Shown here piece after piece: positions 40,921 to 53,800 of a DNA stretch of 64,000 nucleotides (positions within the stretch are counted from its first letter, which is position 1; each line of letters starts with the position of its first letter). Source of the DNA: Marsupella aquatica (lineage: Eukaryota > Marchantiophyta); the NCBI GenBank assembly GCA_973895155.1, contig OZ316895.1, forward strand, positions 5,704,001 to 5,768,000, read 5' to 3'. Made by a program: the position numbers and the translations under genes. The notes beneath the pieces were generated by a model. The model saw nothing but the letters and a program-made list of their open reading frames with translations. It did no database searches and was not told the origin of the DNA.

Positions 40921-42900
40921 CCAGGAGACAAGGTGGTCCAGAACTGGTCCTGGAGAAGAATGCCAGAGGGAACGAGGGACATGGGACGGATTGCTGCCCG
41001 TGTGGGGTGTGATGGATGACTGATTCTCAAAGTGACAGCAGTTCCGCCAGCGCTGGAAAGGACCATGCTATGTAACCTGGTTTACAAGCTTTAATCACGA
41101 AAAGTTATTTTAACTTGTCTCTTGTCTTTCCCTGGTGATCATTGAATTTTTCTAGATTTCTCTCAATTTGCCTAATATAATGTTCTTTTAGGCTGTAGTC
41201 TATTGAATTTAGTAACTTTTAGTTACATTGCCACTGAAGATACTCTAATTTACAATTCTGCCACTATCTTTTTATAATTATGAATGCCTTGGACTTCACA
41301 TATACCACCTTGGTTAAGTTGGTGAGCTTGTCATTCACATACAAAATCATGACAAAATCATTCATATACAAACTCATTTCATTCTTTGTGACCAAGCTCT
41401 CTTTGGACACAGATCTGGGAAGAATATTTTGGTAATTTTGATCAAAGTAGGGTTGTTTTTGCAATCCCAGGTGTTTTCCAGAATCCCTTCTCTAGACCTA
41501 CTCTTGAAATTGAAGCCTGGATGGACTTCAGTGAAAACCTCTTTTCTTCCTCATATGGTACATACTACACATGTGAGTGCAACCTGGCAAACAATTGACA
41601 GTCTTCTATGTAAATTTATGATAATAGGCTGATTTGAAAGGTCTTTCCAAACTGCTTCATGGGGAGCCCACGAACAGCCTATTATGCTGGATATCAACGG
41701 AAATACTGAAGGTCAAACTTTGCTATTGAAAACTTTCTGGAAAGAGAAGGGTGTAGAAGGTGTCCCTAACCCATGACAGAACATTATATAGCACTGTTGA
41801 TAGTAAGTGATGATGAGAGTAAATGCTAAAGAGTAAGTGAGATCTCTAGGCCATTGGATACTACAAGGTGTCGGTGAGTTGACTGACCAACAGGATTTCA
41901 AAGAGTGCACAAGCTGTGAGGAGAGCAATGTGTTGGGCACAAAAAAGTGCACAGTGGCTCCTCTAAGCACCATTAAGCATGGTCAGGAAAAAATCTATCA
42001 AATTGTCGGGCAGTCTTCCCACGGAATGACATTTGTAACGAAATGGGATTGCAAATTATAGTGTTTAGACAAAATTTATGGATATTTTTGTCATTTGAAG
42101 AGTTTTGAGGGTTTTGCCAATTTCCCTTCGCTCTATAAGAGTATCTCAAACTTGCTGTTTCCGGGATCATTTCAGTCAACCGCTTTGAGAAATCTACATG
42201 GGTGACCCAAACTGAAACCCAACTTTCAGGCAAACTTCATCCAAAGGGTTTCAGATTTGAGACAGGTTTCAACAAGCTCCCATGGGTCAACTGGGCGCAA
42301 ACAGACTTTCAATGGGCACCAACATACACAAGATGTAGTGACTTTTGGTGAGGATGCTGATGCACTGAGTGCCCGAGTTGCCGACTGTCACATTTCATCT
42401 GCAGTGTAAATTTTTGGTCTTTGCAACAGTTTGGTCACATTAAACTTCTGAGAATGAGCGGGTTTGAGATGTCCTATTAAAATTGAATTTTCGCAATGGA
42501 CCGGGTCACATGGCGAAGGCCCCAATGGCCGAGACTTCTAAATTGGGGCCCCCCTTATCGCGGGGAGCAATCACGGGCGCCCACAGTGGTATTTTACGTA
42601 GTTACCATAGCTTGTGGTATTTCACCTAGTTACCGTAGCTGCTGTGACAGGTCGTGGGACCAGTACGGATGCAAAAGGGATACAGCCTGTCTCGTACACG
42701 ACAACGACGATCAATTCCTTGGGCCTGGAGTACGGCAGAGTACTGCACGGTAGCACGGTGATTACAGGACACCCATTCGTACATCACGTACAATAGTACG
42801 GAGTCGTAGTACTATTATTCTATTCATTCTTATTTTTGGGTGACATCTTTTGGTGCATTTAATGCAATGTTCTCACTTACGAGAGGTTGTCGCTTTTTGA
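40921..42900. other. Intergenic, nothing recognised
   Basis: No supportable gene, repeat or transposon end seen. AT-rich in 41100-41500, otherwise mixed. Confidence 0.45.
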
Positions 42901-42909
42901 GAATACCCA

Positions 42910-42933
42910 GGGGGGGGGGGGGGGGCGGGGGGG
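42910..42933 (+). repeat. Poly-G tract
   Basis: Sixteen G, one C, seven G. A shorter G-rich run lies near 44488-44508. Such tracts are length-unstable and could form G-quadruplex structures. Confidence 0.9.
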
Positions 42934-42949
42934 CAGGTACGGGTTTACA

Positions 42950-43680
42950 GGGTGATACGAATAAAAAATGTCGAAAAAGAGTTGAAAACTGAAGCAAGGC
43001 TGGAAGCTAGGATGGACCGCACTGTTGGACATAGGGCTCCGGCGGAACACATTTTGGTGTTCCATGAAAAGTTGGGGCCATCGCTTGATGACTGCCAGTT
43101 GTAGAACAATTTAGTTTTGCACTTGCAAGGCAACTTGAGCATCAGGAGACCTAAAAACGATAAGTCCAATTATTTCACACTACCCCATGAAAATTACTGA
43201 AATGGACTTACCCTTTTGCATTTTATGATAAAATATATAACCAAAATGGCCAAGAATTTATTATGACTCTGATGAAAGTGATTAAGTGAAACTTATTTTG
43301 GTGGTCCACGAAAGTTTGGGGCCCATCATTTGACTGTGAGTCTTAAATAATTTTTGGTTTTGCGTTGCAAGGTAACTAGAGCATCAGGAGACATTAAAAA
43401 TCGCAAGTGCAAGTATTCACACTAGCCCAATAAAAATTAATGCATTTACCCCTTCACATTTTATGATTGGAAATTCAACCAAAATGTCCCAAAATTCACC
43501 ATCACTTGGATGAAAGTGCAGCTTACCTAATCCTCTAGCAGCTCCCCAAACCAATAATAATAATAATTCACAAATATCAAGTTATTACAATTAAACTCCA
43601 TGGGGTCCCAAAGACCAGCCTTGTGGTCCATTGGGGCTTCAAATTTGAGAAGAGTTAGTGATTTCATATAATTGCATATC
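42950..43680 (+). repeat. R2 dispersed repeat, imperfect tandem pair
   Basis: Two units of about 260 bp share GTTGGGGCC(C)ATC, TTTAGTTTTGCA..TGCAAGG, AACT.GAGCATCAGGAGAC, TTTACCC.T..CATTTTATGAT, AACCAAAATG, and GATGAAAGTG, starting near 43040 and 43305. The same blocks flank copia 1. No conserved coding frame. Confidence 0.65.
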
Positions 43681-44804
43681 AAAATATGACTCTATGATGT
43701 CACCTCAATTCATAATCACTCATAATTCTGTGGAAATCACTGAGTTTACTCATAATACACCATAAATTACAGGGGTAGGGTGGAGTATTTGGTTTATTAA
43801 CATTTTGGAGGAAGGTTACTAGGAAATTCATTTGGAAATTCATTTATTGTTGTGTATTGGGCCCCTTCGTTCAATGTTGGGCGTTTGCAATGCTTGCATG
43901 TACTAAAAAGGAAGACATGAGTGTGTATATATTCACCTTTCCTAAAGGCTATCCATAGTGTGCAAAGTTTGCACACCATTTAGACAAACAGGCATAATCA
44001 CCTAGGTACCTAGGTGTAGCAATCTTCATTGCAGCAAAAGAGCTTCTGAGTTCAAGTTTCACTGGTGAACAGTTTGTGGTTTGCCAAAGCCCTTTGTGCA
44101 CAAATCTTTAAAAAATGAAGCTCGCTCACTCATCGCTGACCTTCAAGAGAGTTTGGTAGCAACACCCTAGGTTATTTTTGGCAGAAAAGAATCCAAATTC
44201 AATGGAATTTGTGGTGCCAGATTCACTCAATAAAATGGGCTAATTTGACCAGCGCACAGCGCCTATAGTAACTCATCTATATATACTTTTAAGTGGAAAA
44301 CAAGCTCTGAATCTAAAATGAAAAATCTTCAAGTTGGGGTGGGGTTGCGGTAAGGTTTATGGAATTCAAGCATCCCAAACATGTGGATTGAATTTTTACC
44401 AGAGCGTAGAGTATTGGTATAACATCTTCTGGGAAACCTTTAGGGGTAACCAATGTCTGATTCACAAATGATTAATCTGCACATTAGGGGGGGGGGGAGG
44501 GGGAGGAGATTTTTGAAAATAATAATAATAAATGAGAATAATATTGAATATGTGAGGGAAATTCTCTCTGACAGTTATAAGTGAAAGTGTCTAAGTGCAG
44601 CTCTGAGGTAGACACCACCAGTCAGCACTTATCCACGTAATGGACTATGCTATAAGTGCATGGGTTATCATATATGCAGTTCTTTATATGTGCATAGTCA
44701 CTATCTTAAAAATGGAAAGGGTAAACAAGAAATGCTCTAAAAGTGGGACCCAATGAGTTATAACTGTCTACCTGTGAACCCTATGTCGTAATTAGGTTTG
44801 CTTT
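43681..44804. other. Intergenic, nothing recognised
   Basis: AT-rich DNA with short simple repeats ((AAT)n near 44517-44532). No gene supported. Confidence 0.45.
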
Positions 44805-44990
44805 GCACAGGAGGCTAAAGGGTGGCGTCCGGCCCCAAACGGCCGTTCGATTCCCACCAGAGACTGCCGGCAGAAAGTAGACTGTCGTGGCATTTTTCCT
44901 GGCCGTGTGAGAACAGGGATACTTTTATACCATTTGCGCGCTCTTAATATAAGTTCTGGTGGGCCACGCCGCTAAGAAAAAGCACTTTAT
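44805..44990 (+). repeat. Possible tRNA-derived SINE
   Basis: AGGCTAAAGGGTGGC (about 44812) resembles an A box and CGTTCGATTCC (about 44853) is one base from the B-box consensus, spaced about 40 bases apart. The body continues to GCTAAGAAAAAGC near 44970. No cloverleaf, so not a tRNA gene. Shares no obvious body with the other two candidates. Confidence 0.35.
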
Positions 44991-46857
44991 TACAGGAATG
45001 TTGATTCGTCACTGATTAATTTAACTTTGCTTGCATATTGGCAATAACACATTATTGAGGCTGGCACAGATGTAAGTTTTGTTACTCCGGATACTTTCTG
45101 ATGTAAGATATGGATATTCTTGTGAATACACTCGGTAATACATACATATGAGATTGATGCGGACTTGGAGAAAAAATATATCAAATCCATAGCATCTATA
45201 AATTTCAACCAAGCAAAATCATTGTGCAGGTTCATCAAACAATATGGTAAAAGCTTACAAGAGCACTCTCACTGGTGAGCACCATACAACCGGGCCATTG
45301 GTCTTTCCTGCAAACCAGGCTTGCTCCCAAGCATAAGTGTTCAAGTAGCCACACACTACAGATAGATGATAGGACCAGAGGTGCTACAAAGTTGTTTGAT
45401 GATGATGCCCCCGCCTTGATTGGCACCTTTGGGCCCATCTCAACGGCTTGCAAGATGTGGGCTGATCCAACCATTACTGGAGTGCTTTAGGCTGGACACC
45501 ATCTTAGGCTGGTTGGAGGCTCATTTGACCTAATGGAAACAGGAATGGAACACATTTCAGGGGCATGTGGCCCGTGCCATGGAACCCAATGTGTGGGAAG
45601 GGGCTCTTCCTCCATGTTTCCATTCTAGACTTTATAAGCTTACACTTCAGCAAGAATGGTCATTTGTAATCACACCATTACCCTTCACTTGACAAGGATG
45701 ACATAAGTTTAAGAGTGATAAGTTGAAAAACAAAAACTGCAGTTCTTGTGCTTTTGGTTGCTTAAAAGAATAACAAGTTCATCAAGATACTATAATCATA
45801 AATAAATAACAAACCTGTCATGGTCCTTCTAGAAACTACAGTAGCACCTACATGAATATTTCCATTTGAGTGGTGACACAGTGCTGAGCCTTAATCCATC
45901 TAATTACAATTAAATTTCAGCCTCAATGAAATTAGGGTGGCTTTACAAAAAGTAGGGAGCACTTGTGACTTGTTTCACCAAAGCTAACTGGAGGGTCACT
46001 TCTTGTATTAAAGATAAACTATCAGGAGCACTTGTGACTTGTTTCCCCAAAGCTAATTGTAGGGTCACTTCTTGTTCTAAAGATAGACCATCAACTCCTA
46101 ACCAAAAATCTTTTGAAATCAAGTTTAATAAATGCAGTTGATGGAAGTAGCGAAAGTTTGGAAATGTCTTGAACACCTGTGGAGATGTTCTAATGTTCTA
46201 GACAAAAGAAACACTCCACATCAATATTTCCTTGGGCCCACTGCTTGCATTGTAAGACTGGGAGACATTTACCACCTTACCTCAATGGGCCCATGATTCT
46301 TGTAAAGCTAACTGCAGTTGTTCCACTCATTATACCATCCAAGTTTAATCTTCACAAGGAATAAAAAGAAAGCTGGGCCCTACATCTTGTCAAGCCACAC
46401 TTGCTGTTTCTTTGCAACACGAATAACTCCAAATGGTGGCTACCATTCTTACCCAAACAAGTTACTTCACTATGAGGTGCTGAAGTACATGTAGTCATCT
46501 GGTCTCACCTGGCTTACAAAATGCTACATACCCTGTTTATTTAGTAATTTCTGGAAAACCTGCTGCAAATCAAAGATATCAAAGGGGACAAGGCCAGACG
46601 GTCGCATGCTCCCCATCAATATACTATTACATTGCTACTATAATACTCCTATGATATGAGAATTTAAGATTTGAGCATGGTATGATTGCATATTATATAT
46701 GGGGTATGCATAGGAAAGTAGTTGCAATTTCAGGGGCTGCTTTCCGATCCAATCAGCTTTGTAAATCCTTCTAGTAGCACAGTGCAAAGTGTCTTTGAAA
46801 CATAAACCAACCTTACACCTTTTATCCTTGGACCCCGTCCGTCTTTAGGCAGACCTT
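44991..46857. other. Intergenic with a 69-bp tandem duplication
   Basis: GGAGCACTTGTGACTTGTTT begins at 45956 and 46025; the two units run to about 46093 and are roughly 90% alike. No gene seen in the remainder. Confidence 0.55.
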
Positions 46858-47730
46858 GCTGGGCGTATGCACGCTTTCACCCTCTCCAGCATCATCACCG
46901 AGGCACCTGACACGGACCGAGCTCAGATTCTTTCTTCCGGAGGGAAGGGCACAGGAGGCTGGCTTCAGGCCAATCCAGTCATTCCTCACTTGCAGATGTC
47001 TTCAGCGGAGTTTGCGACAACCATGCATCTTCGTATGGGCTTGTCCCACCCACTTCTTGCTGGTTTACCTCCTACTTGCACTTGTGGGAAGCCTTGTGAT
47101 GCCACAGGTGTCCATCTTCTTCGATGCAGTTTGGGCGGCGAAACCATTTTTGTTCACGACGCTGTGAGAGATGCGACTGCTCAGGTTCTCTCTGGCTCTT
47201 TGGTCTGCGTGCGGCGGGAGGTGGTGCTCGAGTTACCTGGTCCTCCATCACAGCGGTTACGGGTGGATCTTACCATGGTCCGTGAAGGTCACCGTACTTT
47301 GGCAGATGTAGTGGTGGCAAACCCATTGCGCCAAGACATCATTGGGACAGCGGCAACAACGGCAGGGGCAGCAACATCACGAGCAGCAACAACGAAGGAG
47401 GCCAAATATGCTGCACGAGCTTCATCTGATAGCTTCCTGCCCCTTGCTCTTGAGATATTTGGGTGTCTCCATCATCAGTTCGACGGGCTTCTTCGCCAAG
47501 CTGCTCGGGATGTTCACGGCCGGATGGGTCCCACCGGGCCCCCGCTATCTGTTTTGACCACGCACTTTCGCCAACGCATTTCAGTCACCTTACAGCGTGC
47601 TCAAGCTCGGGCCGTCTATCGTCGATCTCTGACAGTGGGTGCTAGTGTGACTCCGCAGCGGCTAGCCCCCCTAGAGGACATTCCTGTCCCACTTGCCGAT
47701 CTAGTTTCGACACTTGATGTAGACCACTAG
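46858..47730 (+). pseudogene. C-terminal fragment of a non-LTR retroelement-type protein (zinc region plus endonuclease-like domain)
   Basis: About 290 codons stay open to the stop at 47728-47730, with no start context and a stop just upstream. The order matches the C-terminal part of certain reverse-transcriptase proteins: GGWLQANP...EFATTMHLRMGL, then a zinc-binding set CTCGKPCDATGVHLLRC, then FVHDAVRDATAQVL, and a RVDLTMV...LADVVVANP stretch resembling the PD-(D/E)xK core of restriction-like endonucleases. The reverse transcriptase itself is absent. The fragment is more GC-rich than its flanks. It could be the 3' stub of a truncated insertion, although no poly(A) or target duplication was found, or a retained domain. 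The long intact frame suggests recent arrival or constraint. Confidence 0.6.
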
Positions 47731-47782
47731 CTTGTTGTCACATTTGCTAGGAATGATGAGGACCTCGGTCCATTTGTGGTAG

Positions 47783-47878
47783 TTTTAGTTCCTCTTTCTT
47801 GGTTTTTGGGGGTTTCCTTTTGCTCACTTCTTTTAGTTCCTCTTTCTTGGTTTTTAGGGTTTCCTTTTGCTCACTTCT
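47783..47878 (+). repeat. 48-bp tandem duplication
   Basis: TTTTAGTTCCTCTTTCTTGG begins at 47783 and 47831, each followed by TTTTT.GGGTTTCCTTTTGC and TCACTTC. It sits about 50 bp after the retroelement fragment and may belong to its 3' untranslated region. Confidence 0.85.
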
Positions 47879-48599
47879 TTTGCGTTTGGTTTTGTCCACT
47901 TGGGACCTCTCTTGTTTATTCTTTTGTACTCTATTTGGCCTTTTTCTGTAAAAAGTATGTGTATATTTCTTCGTTACACCAAGCAAAACCCACATGATGA
48001 TTGATGGTCTCCATATTTCCTCGTACCTATCATCTGCTCATTCTTTGGAATAAACCACCAATCATCCAGGTCAATCTGTTCCAGCCCATGATTTGTTGCT
48101 GATACAATTGCAACTTTTACTTTTTTCTTGAAATTGATAGTCACACCTCATTTTGTCTCTACTATTGTCCTTCACCATACCTATCCCTGAAGGTCTTTTA
48201 GAGCATGTTTTACAGAAAGTTGTCAAAATATATGGAATCTATATGCAAAGTTGCCTAACCAGAAATGATTGGTGGCTCTCTCTTGACAAAAAGTGGCACT
48301 ACATGACAAAAGCAAGGAAAGGTTTGTATGCAGATATTTTTGGCATGGATATAAAAAAGTTTTCCAAAGTTTTTTTAAAGGAGTACCAACTCCTAGGAAA
48401 AGCATGAATTCCAGGATAGGTCTATTAACACGAAGGAGAACAGTGCACAGCAGCAGCAGGGAGTCCACAATCATGGTGGAAGATGTCACAACTCTTTGCT
48501 GTCAGTTCGGCTCAATTTTGTTTCATTGTCTTGAAATGAAATGAGGAAGAACACTTAGTAGACTCTCCCCAATTGTGACATACAATCATTGTAGGGAAC
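47879..48599. other. Intergenic, nothing recognised
   Basis: No supportable gene; AT-rich. Confidence 0.45.
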
Positions 48600-48840
48600 C
48601 CATCTCAGGGTGAGCCCCCATGGACGCGCCCTAGGAGGGAGAGAGTATTAAAGCAAGGCCACAAAGTGGTCAACCAGGGGCCAAGATCATCAAAACTCCC
48701 ATCCACTATCCACAAAACCCATCCCGCCCACACACATATATCCTCCACACCCGTGCATGCTGAGGTGGGGTTTGGACCGGGGACTTTTCACTTCCAGGCT
48801 CATCCCCGACCTAAGCCAGTTGGATTAGTTGACCTGTAAG
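48600..48840 (-). repeat. Possible tRNA-derived SINE
   Basis: On the minus strand AACTGGCTTAGGTCGGGGA (about 48800-48819) resembles a tRNA D-arm/A box and CGGTCCAAACCCC (about 48765-48777) a B box, spaced about 30-35 bases. About 160 further bases of GC-richer sequence follow. The head resembles a full tRNA 5' half more than the other two candidates. No target duplication established. Confidence 0.4.
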
Positions 48841-49079
48841 TTCAAGAAGCTCTGTTGGACTATTCTCGAATGAAAGGTTTGGTCTGATTTCTAGCAATGC
48901 CAAGCAATCTTACTTTAATGATCTCGTCGATTTGTGTTGCATCCTCATTACTACTCATGTTGCCATTTAAATCAAACTAAAAATACTAGTGCAAGCACTG
49001 CTTAAGCATTCCCAGCCCCTCGGATTGAATGAGCACAACTACATTCTCCTCCTGAACCTGTGATCCATGTCCCAAATTT

Positions 49080-49631
49080 GTGATTGTCCGGAAAACCTTA
49101 ACAGTACTCGTGCCTCTTCTCAGAAACCAGTGCTCATGTACAATCCATCATTCCAATAAGGAACAACTTCTCCTCAGTCCTGCAGAATCCACTTCAGGAC
49201 TGTCGGATGATTTTCCAGTACACTTCGAGAGTTTAGCTATCCCATCGTATTATCAACGCTGGACTAAGTTTTACACTTTTCAGCCTGTCCAGGAAAAAGT
49301 CCCAGATGCACAGTACGGTATGTATTTACCTCTTGTCAGTTTGGTTTTCTAGTAATAAATCTCTTCTGCCTGACTTAATAATCACTCACGCATAGCATTA
49401 TGGATTCACCCCTGCTACGAAGCCCTTTGGAGCAAGACAGTGAGTGCTCCACTCACTGTCAATCTGAAAGGTGTTTCCTGGATTGGAGCTGTGAATCCTT
49501 TGAAGGAACAAAGTCGTTTTGCTTTGTTGAAGCTATATTTGGGTATTCTGCATTGGAGCCACTCTTTCGGAGGTTCAGTGAACAGTATCAAAGCCGTAAA
49601 TGTTGAACGTAGTTGGAAACGCAACAAGTAG
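49080..49631 (+). CDS. Possible two-exon gene fragment of unknown function
   Basis: An open stretch ends at a good donor (TACG|GTATGT, after 49317). An acceptor at CATAG|CA (49396) resumes in phase and continues to TAG at 49629-49631, giving protein-like text such as YYQRWTKFYTFQPVQEKVP and SAPLTVNLKGVSWIGAVNP. The start is unknown; 49080 is only where the frame opens. I do not recognise it. It could be the 3' end of a gene or chance. Confidence 0.25.
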
Positions 49632-50824
49632 AATGAGAAGTTGTCTGAGCATTTCCAGAAAGCATCAATTTCCGGAGAGCATCAAGAAAGCTCTGGATTG
49701 AAACCGAGTTTCCGATAAAATTGCAACCAACATCTGATCATCCGATCAATCGTGCACGAAATAAGGCCTTGCCACTTTCGGTAGCTATATGTGAAGAAAA
49801 CATTGTCTGAAGTGATCGAAAGGCATTCATCTCGTGGCCTTCACCCCTTCAGTGGTTCCTAGTGCCGCTGCTAGAATTAGACCATGCCCAGAAGTGTTGG
49901 GGCCAAAGGGTCCCAATTACGCAAGGCAGAATTTACGTCGTTTGCATGTATAATTCGAAACAACTCAATTCAGTCTTTGAGGGAGTTCTCTTCACATATT
50001 TCCGGTAGATCTTCGACATGCAACCCAGAATCAAATTTTGGGTCTGTGATGGGACCGAGGTACTCTTGAATCTGAAGCTCCACATACAATCAAGACGGGG
50101 ACCAGAATCATGTAATTATGTATGTATATAAGTTGCGGAAGCATCACTAGCTTTCAAAGCAGATACACTAGAAGGCATGATAATAGATTTGATCAGATCG
50201 ATTTCCAGAATTTAGTACCTCCATTTTGCCACAAAACAAAGGAGCTTCGTTGCAAAAACCCCCCAACGAACAAACTTAGAATAATTATCAAAATTATCAG
50301 GGGTCTTTTTTGAATAATTTCTAGGTTTTCATATTACTACAATATCTATTTAGTATTTGTTCCAAAGGTTTTTCGTAGTTGACTGGTTTCCGTAGCGCCT
50401 CCCAAGAGTTCAGGTGGTCGGAGATAGGAACAGGTCTGTTCTTCCCGAAAGATGCTTACAAGGTATGATTGCTGTCAATTGCAGCATGGTATGGCACGCA
50501 ATATGTACATATCCTGAGAAGGCACAAAGCCAACATTTTGGGTGCCGTTGCATCCATACATTTTGGATACCTCGACATAAATCAAACCTCGATGTACATA
50601 TGCGATATTAGTCCCCCGATTAGTCCGAAACATATAGGCATAAACGCTGAACGTTGAGTACCAAACCTCAAGAGGCACAAATTATGCCACTTTCTGGAAA
50701 TCACTGCAATGGGATAATGCATCGATCTCATAAGTTTTGTCCTCGCTTGCTGCTGAATGCATCGATCTCAGATTAGCTTTCAGTAAACTAGCAGCAATTT
50801 GGCAGGCATATATACGAGATCCAT
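49632..50824. other. Intergenic, nothing recognised
   Basis: No supportable coding exon or repeat. Confidence 0.4.
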
Positions 50825-53800
50825 ATGGCTCGAATTTGGAGAGATCACCACAGCCGTCCGGTGAAGTTTGACCTTCTCACATACAGCCGATGTTTCTGCT
50901 TGCTACTGATGGCCCACTTTGCATCATCGAGTCACATAATGACCAACAGACTTGCTTATCCCTGTACGAAAGAAGTCCAAATCTACATCCACGGTAAATC
51001 ATTGAATTATGTCTCACAAATCTTACCTATTCATAGTTTTTCTGTCCACCTTAGTCTGAACTCCTCTCTGTGATTATTTTGTCGGAGTGGTCTTCATCAG
51101 TTATATTGGTCGGGCGACAAATTCCACATGGCAAATTTCTCCCAAATCCTTTAGACAAATTATGATGGAAGCCCCCAAATTCTGTTGTTGACGGTACCAT
51201 GTTTCAAAAGTGAAAACGTGTCCCGGATTAAACGGTTTTTTTGTTTCGACACTTTGTGCTCCTCGAAATAGACATCGAGTAAAATTATTATTAGGTTGCA
51301 GAAGAGACCATGTCATACCATGATCAATTTCTTTCCTTTCTGTCATTCAGGCGTAGTCACTGTTGAATTAAGCTGTCTCAGAAAGTTCATACTTAGGCTG
51401 TCCAATATCCTTGTTCATGAACACAAGCGCTTCCAATCTCAATCGGGAGTGTGGAACTTTCAACCGTGATTTTGGCAGTCTGACATTCACAGTACGTCCC
51501 CTAGGATCTATTTGCCAACCAGGAGCAGGCTTGTCACTCAAAGTTTAGTGTAATTAATTTAAGTTCGCAACCCTCAATTCTGTCACAGGTAGGTCTCAAC
51601 TACAAGGGAAGAATTTAATCTATGTTAACTACACATAAATTGCTTCTTAGGTCAGGGATCGCAATGTGACTTAATGTGGACAACATGTATTACAGAAGTG
51701 CTTTTGCTTTAAACAAAACGGGGAGAATCGTCTGAAATATTCAATTAAAAGGCACCTACTAAGTATAGTTCTGATTTCACGCCCCCAAGGTAGCGAAGGC
51801 AACTGATTGAAGGATCTCAAACACCGAAAATAACCCAGAACCCGATTTCAAAGGAGAAGCTAGTTTGAAATCCTAGGTAGTACTGTCTCTGAGTTTATCA
51901 TTCTCCGGCTCCAAAGGTTTCTCTTTGAGTTAAGAAGGCCCTATGGTTGGGTTTCAAAGTAGGTAAATCGATAGCTTCATGCACTGCCTCTCTCGTCCCC
52001 GATCTACCTCGGGAGGTTCACAGATTGAAACCTCATCGATTGACTTTTCTGCAAGATCTGTCACAACTGAATGGACAATCATGGTTATCTATGTAGCTGA
52101 CTACATATATTCAGCTACGACGATTCTAGGCTCAGAGAGAGAAATTTCATGCAGTTACTCAGTGAGTCCAATGTGTGTGATTTTGAGCCTTTGTTGACAA
52201 ATTATCTATGTCTAACGGAAACTGCACATCTGATGATTCACACAGAACATCCCTCAATCTTTGCTGCTCCTTCTACTAAGTCACCCCCGGGAACTTGGAA
52301 AGATTCAACTGGTCCAGCCCCATCACCCGGCCCAATATCAGCAAGAGTACCATGCTGGAACCATCCGGCTGAACCCAATTCAGCCGAAAGCCCTCTCACA
52401 AGTACTGCTCCTACCCCAACGCTAGGGTTTAGCTACCCTTCACCGAACACCCCCACAGCTGCTGCACCATCACCAACACCGGTTCCTACTCCCTCACCAG
52501 AGCCAGCTCTCCAAGCCACGCCAGTCTCTGCTACTTCACCGACATCAGTTTCAGGTCCTTCCCCAACAGATGAACAACAAAATCAACCGAAGAAAACAAC
52601 TCCAGCTCCAGCTCCCACACCGAGTGCAGTACCGCTTGCCACTCCGCCTGAAACATATCTATCTGATCACTATCCTCCATCCAACGGTGCCATGTGTTCT
52701 GTTCCCAAACGAAATGAGACCCCTGCTCCATCTCCAACAGAGGTACCATTTCCAGGACCTAACTCTACTTCGCCAGAAACATCTTTGTTTAATCATCATC
52801 CTCCACCCAACGCTGTTCCAGGACCTGTTCCCACTTCGCCTGATCAATATCCTCCACCCAGGGGTACTATGGTTCCTGCTCCCTCACAAGTGATTGAAGA
52901 GGCTCCTCCGGGGGCTCCTGCCCCCTCGCCAGTTACTCAAGGAGCTCCGGTTCCATCTCCAATGCAAGAGACTCACCAAACGCCAATTGTCAATGCTCCA
53001 CCGCCACCAAAAGAGCATCATCATCTTCCCCCACCAAACTCTGCCATGGCTTCTGCTCCCGTGCCTACACAACGTCCTAGCCCCGCACCGTCGTCAATGG
53101 GACAGCCTGGAAGTAACAATGGTAAGTCACCTGGGCCTGAAGCTGCCCTGGCGCCGAGTCCTTCACAAGGAGTTCTTACCCCGACACTTTCGACAGAACC
53201 AGAATGCATGAACAATAAACCTACTCCTACGAATAATTCCAGACCGTCGCCTCCCATGGTTTTTTCTCCACCACCAGCTGGTCAAGAACCAGGTAAGCAG
53301 CTTGTGCCCGGATCCTTTAGTTCTCTTTCTATAATTCGCACCATCAATACAGCTAGCAAGATCATTGAAACTTTACCGAGTAATTTCTCATCCTAGACTG
53401 AATTCTCTTATGACGTTCACAAATCATGTTGTGGCTAACCGCTGAGGGTGATCTAGAGGAAGGGCAAGAGTAAGTCTGACCACGGAGCATCTCTGTGCCA
53501 GAGTATTGTATCAATGTCTAAAAGTGCTGCTATATGGAGACCTGCCTAGCCGTTCTGCATCTGTACAAAAACATTTACATAAAGGCCTAATTCTCATCAA
53601 CGGAGGATTTGAACCGTCTTTTAGTAATGACCGGTAGAGAAGGAAATATCGCATTGGAGAACTCGTAACCTCGGATGAATGTTGCTCACTAGTTTGTAAG
53701 GAATGCAAGGCAAAGTGAGAGCCTGCAAAGATATTTGCAACATAGGAACATGAATACTTAAATGAAATACGCGCAAGCTCGACTTGGGTCGCTCATCTAT

